64,000 nt of DNA from UBA10649 sp963793105 (GTDB taxonomy: Bacteria > Actinomycetota > Actinomycetes > S36-B12): the NCBI GenBank assembly GCA_963793105.1, contig CAWBZB010000006.1, positions 62,001 through 126,000 of the forward strand, written 5' to 3'. A program made the translations under genes and the position numbers. Of the stretch, positions 53,577-62,343 are shown one piece after another (positions within the stretch are counted from its first letter, which is position 1; each line of letters begins with the position of its first letter). The notes beneath the pieces were generated by a model. That model made no database searches. It saw only the letters and a program-made list of their open reading frames with translations, and had not been told where the DNA came from.

Positions 53577-55933
53577 GCGGGTGGGCCGTGGTGCGCGCCC
53601 GGGCCAGGCTGGCGGATACGTCGGTGGCGGCCGTCGCCGTCCTGCTGGCCTCGATGTGCCTCATCCCCCTGTTCGTCGACCTGAGCTGGGTGCTGCCGGC
53701 GATGACCATGGTCATCGTCATCGCCAGCCTGGGGGCCGCAAGCCGCGCCCTGGGCATGCCGCTTCCGCTCGTCCCCCTCGTCGAGGCGCTCGGCCTGATC
53801 CTCACCGTGACCGCCATGTACGCCGGTCCAGAGGCGTGGGCCCGCCTGGTGCCCACGTCACAGGCCTGGGACGTGCTGCGCGCGCTGCTGCAGCAGGGAC
53901 TTCAGGAGGCCCAGACCAGCGCGGCACCGGTCAGCACGTCTGCCGGAGTGGTACTGCTGGCGGTCGGTGGAGTGGGGCTGGTGGCACTCAGCACCGACAC
54001 GCTCTACGTGTCCGTCCGCTCGCCCCTGCTGGCTGGGCTGCCGCTGCTCGCCCTCTACCTCGTCCCGGCCCTGATCGTCGCGGGGGGTGCGCCGTGGTGG
54101 GCGTTCCCGCTCCCCGCGGCCGGCTGGCTGCTCATTCTCGCCAGCGACCAGCGCGACCGGATCCGCGATTGGGGAGGCCAGCCCAGCACCTCCCGCGTGC
54201 GCGGGCTGTCCGCCAGCGCACGCCGGACCGGGCTCGTGGCCATCGCCGTCGCGACGGTGGCGGCAATCGTCCTGCCGGCCGGCGGCGTGGCACCGTGGAG
54301 CACGGGCGAGGGCAGCGGACCCGGCGCAGGCGGCGGACCCGGCTCTGGCGGCGAGGTGATCCTCGATCCGTTGGTCTCCCTTCGGCGAGACCTGCTGCAG
54401 CCCACCGACCGGCCCGTGCTGACGTACCGCACCCAGGCCGCGACCCCCTCCTACCTCCGGGTCAGTGTGCTCGAGGACTTCGACGGAACGACCTGGCGAC
54501 CACGAGAAGGCCTGGAGTCCGGTCGCGACCAGGGCGTGCCGCTGCCCGGGGAAGTCCTCAGCGCCCGGGTCGCGGAGAGCGATACCAACCGCGTCACGAA
54601 CGGCTTCAGCTTCAACTACAACATCTCCATCGAGAGCCTGCAGAACACCTATCTGCCCCTCCCCTACCCGATCTCCTCCGTGCAGGACGAGTCGGGCCTC
54701 GACGCGGACTGGAGGCTGGACCCGAAGACCGGGGTCGCCTTCTCCGAGGAGACCCCCGCCACGGGCCTGCGATACCAGGTCGCGGCGCTTGACCCGCGGA
54801 TCGAGTCCGGACAGCTGCAGGGAGCCGCAGCGGCCTCCGGCGACCTCTGGCCGCAGCTGAACCTGCCGAGTGGCATGTCTCCCACCGTGGCTGGGCTCGC
54901 GGCCGAGGTCACCGCAGACGCTGCCACGCCGTACGACAAGGCGCTGGCCCTGCAGCGATGGTTCACCCGCGACGGGGACTTCACCTACAGCACCTCGGTG
55001 CGCAGCGGCGCCGACGCCGACTACATCGCCGAGTTCCTCGAGGCGCGCATCGGATACTGCGAGCAGTACGCCGGGGCGATGGCGATCATGGCCCGCACCC
55101 TGGGCATTCCCTCCCGGGTCGTCGTCGGCTTCACGCAGGGAGCCCAGGACGTCGACGGGAACTGGCACGTGACCGTGCGCGATGCGCATGCGTGGCCCGA
55201 ACTCTGGTTCGAAGGCGTGGGGTGGGCCCGCTTCGAGCCGACGCCGAGCGCCGGTGGCACCATCCTCGCGCCGGAGTACGCGCCCGCACCCTCCGCTGCC
55301 GATGCGGGAGGCGACGACCGGCGCGGGCCTCTCGACCCGGGTGGCTTCGAGGGCATCACCGTCGACCGGAACCCGACCACGGACGTGCCGGTCGGTCCCA
55401 TCGCCCTGATCGCGGGCCTGCTGGTGGTGGGTGCCCTGGCCGTACCGATGGTCAGCCGCATCGTGCGCCGATGGCGACGGCTGCATCGCCGCGACTTCGC
55501 CGGAGTGGTGAACGGCGCTTGGGCCGAGGTGGCCGATCTCGCTATCGACCTCGGCCAGCCGTGGACGGAGCACCGGACGCCGCGGCAGTCCGGTGACCGA
55601 CTGTCGAGGGGAATGAGCGAGGCGGCTGCGGAAGCGGTGCGGCGCCTGCGCCGGCAGGTGGAGCAGGTGCGGTACGCGGCACCGGGCCGGTCCGGCCAGG
55701 GCCGCGAGCATGCCGAGGCAGTTCGTGCGGATGTCCGCGCCGTGACGAAGGAACTGCGTGCCCGCGTCCGGTGGCAGACGCGAGTGGCGGCCTACTGCTG
55801 GCCGTCCTCCGAGCGCCTGCGCCAGCGATCCTCCATGCGGTCCATGAAGCCGGAGGACTTCGACGGTCCGGGATCGGCGGGCTTGGCGGGTGCTTCGGCG
55901 TCCTCGGCCGGCCGGGCGGAGAACGCGGAGTAG
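53573..55933 (+). CDS. Membrane transglutaminase-like cysteine protease (DUF3488/TgpA type)
   Basis: The 786-aa protein has an N-terminal bundle of about six transmembrane helices (residues 20-245) and an extracytoplasmic transglutaminase core. The core shows Cys in ARIGYCEQYAGAMAIMARTL (near 490) and His in VRDAHAWPELWFEGVGW; the third position reads FEPTPS. One more helix (IALIAGLLVVGALAVPMVS, near 610-628) and a cytoplasmic DUF4129-like tail follow. It is the third gene of the moxR operon. Its last 142 bp run antisense to the DUF3040 gene; the true end may be shorter if a base is wrong near 55780. Confidence 0.9.
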   Translation: MSGWAVVRARARLADTSVAAVAVLLASMCLIPLFVDLSWVLPAMTMVIVIASLGAASRALGMPLPLVPLVEALGLILTVTAMYAGPEAWARLVPTSQAWDVLRALLQQGLQEAQTSAAPVSTSAGVVLLAVGGVGLVALSTDTLYVSVRSPLLAGLPLLALYLVPALIVAGGAPWWAFPLPAAGWLLILASDQRDRIRDWGGQPSTSRVRGLSASARRTGLVAIAVATVAAIVLPAGGVAPWSTGEGSGPGAGGGPGSGGEVILDPLVSLRRDLLQPTDRPVLTYRTQAATPSYLRVSVLEDFDGTTWRPREGLESGRDQGVPLPGEVLSARVAESDTNRVTNGFSFNYNISIESLQNTYLPLPYPISSVQDESGLDADWRLDPKTGVAFSEETPATGLRYQVAALDPRIESGQLQGAAAASGDLWPQLNLPSGMSPTVAGLAAEVTADAATPYDKALALQRWFTRDGDFTYSTSVRSGADADYIAEFLEARIGYCEQYAGAMAIMARTLGIPSRVVVGFTQGAQDVDGNWHVTVRDAHAWPELWFEGVGWARFEPTPSAGGTILAPEYAPAPSAADAGGDDRRGPLDPGGFEGITVDRNPTTDVPVGPIALIAGLLVVGALAVPMVSRIVRRWRRLHRRDFAGVVNGAWAEVADLAIDLGQPWTEHRTPRQSGDRLSRGMSEAAAEAVRRLRRQVEQVRYAAPGRSGQGREHAEAVRADVRAVTKELRARVRWQTRVAAYCWPSSERLRQRSSMRSMKPEDFDGPGSAGLAGASASSAGRAENAE

Positions 55934-56178
55934 ATGATCACCGAGCCCACGAGCATCACGACGAAGCCAAGGACGCCCAGGGCGATGATCGTGGTGGCGA
56001 CACCGGCGAGGAGCAGTCCGAGTCCGCCGAGGACGCACAGGACGCCGAGGGCGGCGCGGCCACGTGCCGCGCGCGATCCGGGGGCGGACTGGAGGCTGGT
56101 CGCGAACTTGGGATCCTCGGCGTAGAGGGCCTTCTCCATCTGCTCGAGCAGACGCTGCTCATGCTCGGACAACGGCAT
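55792..56178 (-). CDS. DUF3040 family membrane protein
   Basis: The 128-aa protein has the DUF3040 start LSEHEQRLLEQMEKALYAEDPKFA. Two transmembrane segments follow (about residues 43-62 and 64-86), then a tail ending GFMDRMEDRWRRR, the typical family end. Such proteins are common in Actinobacteria near division genes; the role is unknown. A TACGAT -10 and an AAAGGGGG Shine-Dalgarno precede the ATG, and a small inverted repeat (CCCCA...TGGGG, 56202-56217) overlaps this promoter. Confidence 0.88.
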   Translation of the reverse strand: MPLSEHEQRLLEQMEKALYAEDPKFATSLQSAPGSRAARGRAALGVLCVLGGLGLLLAGVATTIIALGVLGFVVMLVGSVIIYSAFSARPAEDAEAPAKPADPGPSKSSGFMDRMEDRWRRRSEDGQQ

Positions 56179-56306
56179 GAGGAACCCCCTTTCGCATACC
56201 CCAATCGTATGGGGACGATCCAAGGATAAGCATGAAGTCAACGAAGCGAAACCCGTACCCCGATTTGGTGCGGCGCGCGGCGGTCCCAGGGCCTCCCCGC
56301 GCCCGG

Positions 56307-57545
56307 CTAGCCACGGGGTCGTCGATCCGGGTCGACCAGGCGAGCCGATCGCACGGCGTCGGCGCCGTACCTGGCCCGGAGGGCATCCACCGCGACCTCC
56401 GCCTCTCGCCGACCGTGGTCCTCCTCTCCGAGCAGCAGCTGCTGGGGGGCGTCTTCGGCGCGGGCCAGGCCCTCCATGCGCACGCCGACGAGGCGGATGC
56501 GCACGCGCTGGAGACCGAGCGCGTCGTACAGCCCGCGCACGGTGTCGTAGATGTCCTTGCCCACATCCGTGGACCTCGACAGGGTGCGCGACCGGGTGAT
56601 GGTGCTGAAATCGGCGAAACGGACCTTCACGGTCACCGTCCTGCCGACGTAGCCGGCCGCGCGAAGCCGGCCGGCCACCTGGTCGGACAGCCGTAGCAGG
56701 CGCGCGTGGATGACCTCCGGGTCGTCGATGTCATGCTCGAAGGTCTCCTCGTTGCCGACACTCTTCTCCGGCTCGTGCGGACTGACCGATCGCCGGTCAC
56801 GTCCCCACGACAGGTCGTGCAGGTGTGTCCCGGCGGCCTGGCCGAGTGCCCGCTGGAGGGTTCCGACCGGGGTGTTCGCGATGTCGCCGACCGTACGCAG
56901 GCCCAGTCGGGTGAGCTGCTCCTCCGTCTTCTCGCCGACCCCCCAGAGCGCGCCGACCGGCAGCGGGTGGAGGAAGTCGATGACCCGGTCGGCAGGCACC
57001 ACGAGCAGGCCGTCGGGCTTGACCCGAGTCGAGGCGAGCTTGGCGACGAACTTGGTGGTCGCGACTCCGACCGAGCAGGTGATCTGCTGCTCGTCCTCGA
57101 CCCGGGCCCTGATCAGCTCGGCGATAGCGGTCGGACTGCCGAGCCGTCGCAGGGCACCGGACACGTCGAGAAAGGCCTCGTCCAGGCTGAGGGGCTCCAC
57201 GATCGGGGTGATCGACCCGAACAGGGCCATGACATTGCGACTCACCTCGGCGTACTGGCGATGGTCGGGCTCGACGATGGTCGCCTGTGGCGCGATGCGC
57301 CGTGCCCGCGACATCGGCATCGCAGAGTGCACGCCGAGGGCTCGGGCCTCATAGGTGGCGGAGAGCACGACGCCGCGGTTGCCCCCGCCGCCGACGATGA
57401 CCGGCGTCCCGTGCAGTTCGGGCCGGGTGCGCAGGGAGACGGACGCGTAGAAGGCGTCCATGTCGACATGCAGGATCGTGCAACCGGCGTCGTCGGCGCC
57501 GAACCCGATGCGACCGGTGGGCCGTCGGACCTGGCTGCGGCTCAT
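56307..57545 (-). CDS. dinB: DNA polymerase IV (DinB, Y-family)
   Basis: The 412-aa translesion polymerase has all catalytic carboxylates: LHVDMDAFYASVSL (first Asp) and SLDEAFLDVSGALRRLG (Asp-Glu pair). The little-finger domain carries VGRTVTVKVRFADFSTITRS. The C-terminal QQLLLGEED fits a beta-clamp-binding motif. It is therefore a likely active polymerase rather than an ImuB-type pseudo-polymerase. It lies 26 bp after dnaE2 on the same strand and is probably part of the same damage-inducible transcript. Confidence 0.94.
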   Translation of the reverse strand: MSRSQVRRPTGRIGFGADDAGCTILHVDMDAFYASVSLRTRPELHGTPVIVGGGGNRGVVLSATYEARALGVHSAMPMSRARRIAPQATIVEPDHRQYAEVSRNVMALFGSITPIVEPLSLDEAFLDVSGALRRLGSPTAIAELIRARVEDEQQITCSVGVATTKFVAKLASTRVKPDGLLVVPADRVIDFLHPLPVGALWGVGEKTEEQLTRLGLRTVGDIANTPVGTLQRALGQAAGTHLHDLSWGRDRRSVSPHEPEKSVGNEETFEHDIDDPEVIHARLLRLSDQVAGRLRAAGYVGRTVTVKVRFADFSTITRSRTLSRSTDVGKDIYDTVRGLYDALGLQRVRIRLVGVRMEGLARAEDAPQQLLLGEEDHGRREAEVAVDALRARYGADAVRSARLVDPDRRPRG

Positions 57546-57571
57546 GCGCTCATCCTGCTCTCATCTGTCGA

Positions 57572-60500
57572 CTACCACCCGCTGCTCCCCGGACTGCTGT
57601 GCCACAACTTCGCGGGGGCGGGAGGCTTCGAGGGATCCGCGCCAGCCGGCTTGATGTCCGCATAGGGGGACTGCCGGTAGCCGCTGGCATGCACCAGCAC
57701 CCTCCTCCGGGTCGGCTCGGCGGCCTCCTGCGGGTCACCCGTCCCGAGATCGGCGGTCACCAGCGCCGCCACCGCCGGCAGTCCGCCACCGACCCACGCC
57801 CGTCGCACCTCACCGAGCTCCCAGCAGCCGGTCGCCCGGATCGACACCCCGCGCGGTCCGGTGCGCCGCACCTCACCGCGCACGAGGAGCAGCCAGGAGG
57901 CGAAGACCGTGGCGGCGAAGGGCCCCTGCGCGTCATCGAAGAAGGTGGCATCGATCGGGCCGGTCGCATCATCGAGCGTGAGGAAGATGACCCGGCGGCC
58001 GCTGCGGACCGGTGGTGTCTGCGTGGCGACCTTCACCCCGGCGACGAACACCTCACTGCGCGAGCGCTGCCGCAGCAGGTCACGCGAGCGCACGACCGCC
58101 ATCCCGGCGTCCGCGAGGGAGTCGAGCATCGGTACGTAGAAGTCCACGACATGGTGGCTGACATCCATGCCCAGAACGGCCAGTTCGGCACTGACCCGCT
58201 CCGCCGACGTCATCTCCGGCAGTCCGGAGGCGACGATCGCCGAGGGATCATCCGAGAGCGCCTCGTACAGACCGAGGGACAGTTGCGCATGCGTACTCGA
58301 GCCGCGTGCCGATCCCCTGCGCGAACCGGCACCACGGGTCAGTCGCTCGAGGTCGGCGATCTGGAGCAGCAGGTCGCGGCGGGTCATGCGTCCGCGCTGG
58401 CGCATCGCCGGAGGGATGTCCAGGCCGTACATCGCATCGAACCCGCCGGAGACGATGATGCGCTCGGCCGTCGGCCGGGACATCCCACTGCGCTGCCAGG
58501 CGTCGGACAGCGAGGCGTACGGCTGGCCGGCGATGATGCCGGCGACCTCGGCCTCACTGATGCCCTTCACGTCGGTGAGGGGAAGCCGGATGCCCTCGTG
58601 CCTGCTCTCCCCGCCATCCGTCCTGGGCCCACCATCCTCGACCCACTCCACGCGGTACACGTCGGTGGACACGTTGATGTCCAGGCCGAGTACCGCGATG
58701 CCGCGGTTGCGCGCATCGTCGAGGATCAGCCGCTTCGGGTACATCCCCGGATCGTGGGTGAGGATGCCGGCATAGAACGCGGCCGGATGGTGTGTCTTGA
58801 GCCACGCGGACTGGTAGGTCGGCAGGGCGAATGCGGCGGCATGCGCCTTGCAGAAGCCGAAGGACGCGAAGGCCCGCAGCACGTCCCACACCCGCTCGAC
58901 CGTGGGGAGGTCGTAGCCGCGCCTCAGCGCCGCCGGGTAGAACCAGGCCCGGACGTCGTCCTGCCCGTCGATCGAGCCGAGCGTGCGACGGGTCTCGTCT
59001 GCCTCGGCCAGCGAGCAGCCGGTCATCGTGGCCACGATGCGCAGCACCTGCTCATGGAAGACGACCACGCCGTAGGTCTCCTCCAGTGCCGGACGCAGGT
59101 CATCGTGCAGGAAGGCCGGCTCGCTCCAGCCCTGACGGGCCCGCAGGAACGGGGTGACCATGTCGGATTTCACCGGACCGGGCCGGAACAGCGAGATGTC
59201 GATGATGAGGTCGCCGAACGTCTCCGGCGCGAACTTGCCGATCAGCTCGCGCTGCCCGGGTGACTCGATCTGGAAGCAGCCGAGGGTCTGCGCCGACTGG
59301 ACGAGCGCGAACGTGTCCGGGTCGTCGAGCCCATGGTCGTCGAGCTCGATCCGCTCACCGGTGGTGCGAGCGATCTCGTCGAGGGCGTGCGCCATCGACG
59401 ACTGCATCCGCACGCCGAGCACGTCCAGCTTCAGCAGGCCCATCTCCTCGACATCGTCCTTGTCGAAGTGGCTCATCGGGAACCCGGCGGCGCTGCGTTC
59501 CACGGGCGTGCGGTCGAGCAGGGAGGTGTCCGACAGCAGCACACCGCACGGGTGCAGGGCGACATGGCGAGGAAGGCCATCGAGTTTCTCCACGAGGTCG
59601 AGGAAGGTGTCGAGCCGTCCCTCGGCGGCGAGCCGGCCGAAACCGGAGGTGCGCAGCTCGGGCAGGTCGGCGAGCGCGCTGCGCGCATCACGAGCCCGGA
59701 TGTGCGGGAAGGACTTGGCGAAGGCGTCGATCTCACCGGCCGGCATGCCGAGGGCAGCGCCGACATCGCGTACTGCGTGCCGCACCCGGTAGGTCTCCAT
59801 CATCGAGACGCAGGCGGTGCGCTCGGCACCGAACCGGTCGAAGACCCACTGGTAGATCTCCTCGCGGCGGGCCGACTCGACATCGATGTCGATATCGGGC
59901 AGGGCGCGACGCAACGGCGACAGGAACCGCTCCATCAGCAGTCCGTGCCGGATCGGATCGACTCCGGAGATCCCGAGCAGGTGGTTGACCAGGCTGCCGG
60001 CCCCCGATCCGCGGGCGGCGACGCGCACACCGCGGCCCTTGATCAGCTCGACGACTTCCGCGACGGTGAGGAAGTAGCCGGCGAAGCCCAGGTAGGTGAC
60101 GGTCTGCAACTCCTCCGCCAGTCGCTCCGTGGCGCGGCGGCGATCGGCAGTCCGGGCATACCGGCGCGGGATCGCCTCCTCACACCGGGTGCGCAGCAGG
60201 GCACTGGCCTGCGCATCGGCGGACTCGGCAGGCACGGGATGGCCGAGCAGCACGTCGAGCTCGGGCACGAACACCTCGCCGATACCGAGATCGGCCTCCG
60301 GCTCGAGGGCGCAGTACTCGGCCAGTCGCTGGGTGTCGCCCAGCAACCGGCGGCCGTCACGATCCCCGGCCGCCGTGGCGATCTCGTCGGCCACCTGCGC
60401 CATCTGCCGGGCGTCCTTGAGGAAGGCCTCGCCGTTGTCCGGATCGATGTGCCGGGAGACCAGCGGAACCAGTCGGCGGGCCGAGTCGAGGACGTCGGCC

Positions 60501-61207
60501 ACCCGGGCATCGGCCGGCTGCAGGTAGCGCACCGCATTGGTCAGCACCACCGGGAGTCGTTCGGTCCGCGCCCACCCGAGCATCGCTGCTGCGGTGGCCG
60601 TGGCGTACCGGTGCCGGCCGGAGGTCCGGTGCGAGGTGACCGCGATGCCGAGCCGGCGGCCGAAGACCGCCCGCCAGGGCCGGGCCGCGCCGGCGGCGCG
60701 ATGAGCCCGCTGGGTGGCGATGAGCCGGCCGACCTCGGAGTCGGCCGGCAGGAGCGCCACCACTCCTTCGTGATGCTCGCGCAGCGCTGCCCAGGTGAGC
60801 CAGGGCCGGCCGCGCTCGGTGTGGTCGCCGGTGTGTGCGACGGACACCAGCCGGCACAGGGACGCCCATCCCCGCGCATCGGAGGCGAGCAGCAGGACCC
60901 GGGGCCGGGTCTCGTCGATCCATGCGCCCCCGCGCGCGGGGGTGCGGGTGGCCGGTTGAGGGGTCCGGCCATGAGGCGCCATCGCCGGGGACGTCCCCTC
61001 CATCGCGATGTCGACCCCGAGTACCGGCCTGATCCCCGCCTTCTGGCAGGCCAGCGCCCAGCGCACCGCGCCGTACAGCCCGTCGCGGTCGGTCAGGCCC
61101 ATGATCGACTGCCCGAGCTCGGCGGCCCGGTCGGCAAGGACCTGCGGCATGGCGGTGCCGTACTGCAGCGAGTATGCAGATGCCACATGCAGATGGCTGA
61201 AGGTCAT
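57572..61207 (-). CDS. dnaE2: Error-prone DNA polymerase DnaE2
   Basis: The 1211-aa C-family polymerase is the mutagenic paralogue used in damage tolerance. It starts TFSHLHVASAYSLQYGTAMP (PHP domain with altered metal ligands compared with DnaE1). The polymerase active site is LPDIDIDVESARREEIYQWV, and FHEQVLRIVATMTGCS and FCKAHAAAFALPTYQSAW follow. The OB-fold is near FVAGVKVATQTPPVRSG. ATG 61207 is the family start; upstream in-frame residues read through a tandem repeat and lack homology. The LexA box of the operon is about 1 kb upstream. The usual actinobacterial partners imuA'/imuB are absent from the window. Confidence 0.95.
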   Translation of the reverse strand: MTFSHLHVASAYSLQYGTAMPQVLADRAAELGQSIMGLTDRDGLYGAVRWALACQKAGIRPVLGVDIAMEGTSPAMAPHGRTPQPATRTPARGGAWIDETRPRVLLLASDARGWASLCRLVSVAHTGDHTERGRPWLTWAALREHHEGVVALLPADSEVGRLIATQRAHRAAGAARPWRAVFGRRLGIAVTSHRTSGRHRYATATAAAMLGWARTERLPVVLTNAVRYLQPADARVADVLDSARRLVPLVSRHIDPDNGEAFLKDARQMAQVADEIATAAGDRDGRRLLGDTQRLAEYCALEPEADLGIGEVFVPELDVLLGHPVPAESADAQASALLRTRCEEAIPRRYARTADRRRATERLAEELQTVTYLGFAGYFLTVAEVVELIKGRGVRVAARGSGAGSLVNHLLGISGVDPIRHGLLMERFLSPLRRALPDIDIDVESARREEIYQWVFDRFGAERTACVSMMETYRVRHAVRDVGAALGMPAGEIDAFAKSFPHIRARDARSALADLPELRTSGFGRLAAEGRLDTFLDLVEKLDGLPRHVALHPCGVLLSDTSLLDRTPVERSAAGFPMSHFDKDDVEEMGLLKLDVLGVRMQSSMAHALDEIARTTGERIELDDHGLDDPDTFALVQSAQTLGCFQIESPGQRELIGKFAPETFGDLIIDISLFRPGPVKSDMVTPFLRARQGWSEPAFLHDDLRPALEETYGVVVFHEQVLRIVATMTGCSLAEADETRRTLGSIDGQDDVRAWFYPAALRRGYDLPTVERVWDVLRAFASFGFCKAHAAAFALPTYQSAWLKTHHPAAFYAGILTHDPGMYPKRLILDDARNRGIAVLGLDINVSTDVYRVEWVEDGGPRTDGGESRHEGIRLPLTDVKGISEAEVAGIIAGQPYASLSDAWQRSGMSRPTAERIIVSGGFDAMYGLDIPPAMRQRGRMTRRDLLLQIADLERLTRGAGSRRGSARGSSTHAQLSLGLYEALSDDPSAIVASGLPEMTSAERVSAELAVLGMDVSHHVVDFYVPMLDSLADAGMAVVRSRDLLRQRSRSEVFVAGVKVATQTPPVRSGRRVIFLTLDDATGPIDATFFDDAQGPFAATVFASWLLLVRGEVRRTGPRGVSIRATGCWELGEVRRAWVGGGLPAVAALVTADLGTGDPQEAAEPTRRRVLVHASGYRQSPYADIKPAGADPSKPPAPAKLWHSSPGSSGW

Positions 61208-61220
61208 CGGGATCCCGGCT

Positions 61221-61252
61221 GATGGTTGGACGAACTGATGGTTGGACGAACT
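61221..61252. repeat. Tandem 16-bp duplication upstream of dnaE2
   Basis: Two exact copies of GATGGTTGGACGAACT (61221-61236, 61237-61252) followed by a degenerate third start (GATCGTTGAT) occupy the 147-bp gap between the HEPN-like gene and dnaE2. They may be a slippage duplication or two adjacent binding sites. The rest of the gap (61253-61354) shows nothing clear. Confidence 0.8.
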
Positions 61253-61354
61253 GATCGTTGATGCGAGCAGCGGAACACGCCCCGACGAAGGCGGGACTCG
61301 GCACGTCACAGGAATGCCGAGTCCCGCACGTCGAGGTGCGAGGTGCTGGCCGTG

Positions 61355-61768
61355 CTAGCCGACGTGCAGCAGCACACCGCCCAATGCGGACTGGTAGGGA
61401 AGGCCGAGGACCTCGCAGACCCGGGCGAGGAAGGAGTCCGCAGCACGAACGAGATCATCGGACTCCCGGTGCGAGACGCAGTCCAGGCCCGCCTCGGCCG
61501 CGGACCGTTTGCGCGCACCGGCAGCGAAGAACGTCGCCCACTCCCCCAGCTCAGGAGCCACCTGGGGCAGGATCACCCAGACGCTCATCACCCGTGACCG
61601 ACGGGAGGAGGACGGGCGACCACGCGCGGCGAGGACGGCGGCGGCGGCCCGGAGGGCGGCCAGGTGCGCAGCGGCATAGCGCTCACCCGCGGTCGTCGCA
61701 ATGCTGGCCTCGGTCAGGCTGCGGCGGGCGGACATCAACAGGTCGTCTGTCGAACGGGGAATGGTCAT
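61355..61768 (-). CDS. SAV_6107-family HEPN-domain protein
   Basis: The 137-aa all-helical protein matches the actinobacterial SAV_6107 HEPN family: SLTEASIATTAGERYAAAHL near residues 17-36, a linker with RGRPSS, VWVILPQVAPELGEWATFFA near 65-85, and a C-terminal helix. HEPN domains often bind or cut RNA or pair with nucleotidyltransferases, but this family has no assigned activity. Conserved placement between DUF6504 and dnaE2 under a LexA box suggests a role in damage tolerance. Confidence 0.85.
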   Translation of the reverse strand: MTIPRSTDDLLMSARRSLTEASIATTAGERYAAAHLAALRAAAAVLAARGRPSSSRRSRVMSVWVILPQVAPELGEWATFFAAGARKRSAAEAGLDCVSHRESDDLVRAADSFLARVCEVLGLPYQSALGGVLLHVG

Positions 61769-61772
61769 GGGC

Positions 61773-61810
61773 GGTCTCCTCGCGATCGGTACGAGGTCTC
61801 CTCGCGATCG
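61773..61810. repeat. Direct 16-bp repeat between DUF6504 and the HEPN-like gene
   Basis: GGTCTCCTCGCGATCG occurs at 61773-61788 and again at 61795-61810, 6 bp apart. On the minus strand each copy includes GGAGACC, so the Shine-Dalgarno region of the HEPN-like gene is duplicated. The copy next to the start (about 8 nt away) is presumably the one used. Confidence 0.75.
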
Positions 61811-62101
61811 TCAGTCGATGACCCGCTCCAGGCCCCACTGCCATCGAGGGCCCCGAGGGATCCGGTACAGGTCGTACACACCAGCGGTACCGGTGCGTGG
61901 TGCTGCCTCGACCCGCCAGACATGTCGCTGGCCGCTCGCCCCGTCGGCCTGGGTCTCCCCAGCCCACCAGGGCAGTGCCTCGACCCAACTCGCCACGATG
62001 ACGTACACGGCATATCGCCGACCCCGCCAGCGGAACACCGCCGGCGCCCCGTCCTCGCCTGCCACCACCTCGATCAGCTCCGATCGGTAGCGGCGGCTCA
62101 T
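61811..62101 (-). CDS. DUF6504 family protein
   Basis: The 96-aa protein starts with the family-typical RRYRSELIEVVAGEDGAPAV and contains FRWRGRRYAVYVIVASWVEA, then WRVEAAP and LYRIPRGPRWQWGLERVID. This Trp/Arg-rich small beta fold is found upstream of dnaE2 in many Actinobacteria with no known function. GGAGG lies 7 nt before the ATG. It is the first gene after the LexA-controlled promoter. Confidence 0.85.
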   Translation of the reverse strand: MSRRYRSELIEVVAGEDGAPAVFRWRGRRYAVYVIVASWVEALPWWAGETQADGASGQRHVWRVEAAPRTGTAGVYDLYRIPRGPRWQWGLERVID

Positions 62102-62204
62102 CTGCCGCCTCCCTACCGGAGCCTCGGCCGCCGGGACCGGGGTCGAGGCGGTCCCGGCGGCCGAGGTGGTGCCTAAGGCCCAGCCGCGAATCCGGGCCTC
62201 AGAT

Positions 62205-62265
62205 CGTTGTTCGAACACCTGTTCGAACAACGGCAACGCTAAACCCCACCCCTGACAGTCGTCAA
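62205..62265 (-). promoter_or_regulatory. LexA (SOS) box and promoter of the DUF6504-HEPN-dnaE2 operon
   Basis: A near-perfect 28-bp palindrome at 62205-62232 contains CGAACACCTGTTCG, the actinobacterial LexA box. On the minus strand a -35 TTGACG (62265-62260) and -10 TTTAGC (62243-62238) with 16-bp spacing lie just upstream, so LexA would sit on the transcription start. The operon is predicted to be repressed until DNA damage activates RecA. The remaining 62266-62343 is the leader of the plus-strand gene. Confidence 0.88.
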
Positions 62266-62343
62266 CCCCCACACCAGACATCGGCCGGGACGCGGGACGC
62301 ACGACCCTGCCGCGGCGCGGTTCCACGTGCTACATCTGGATTC

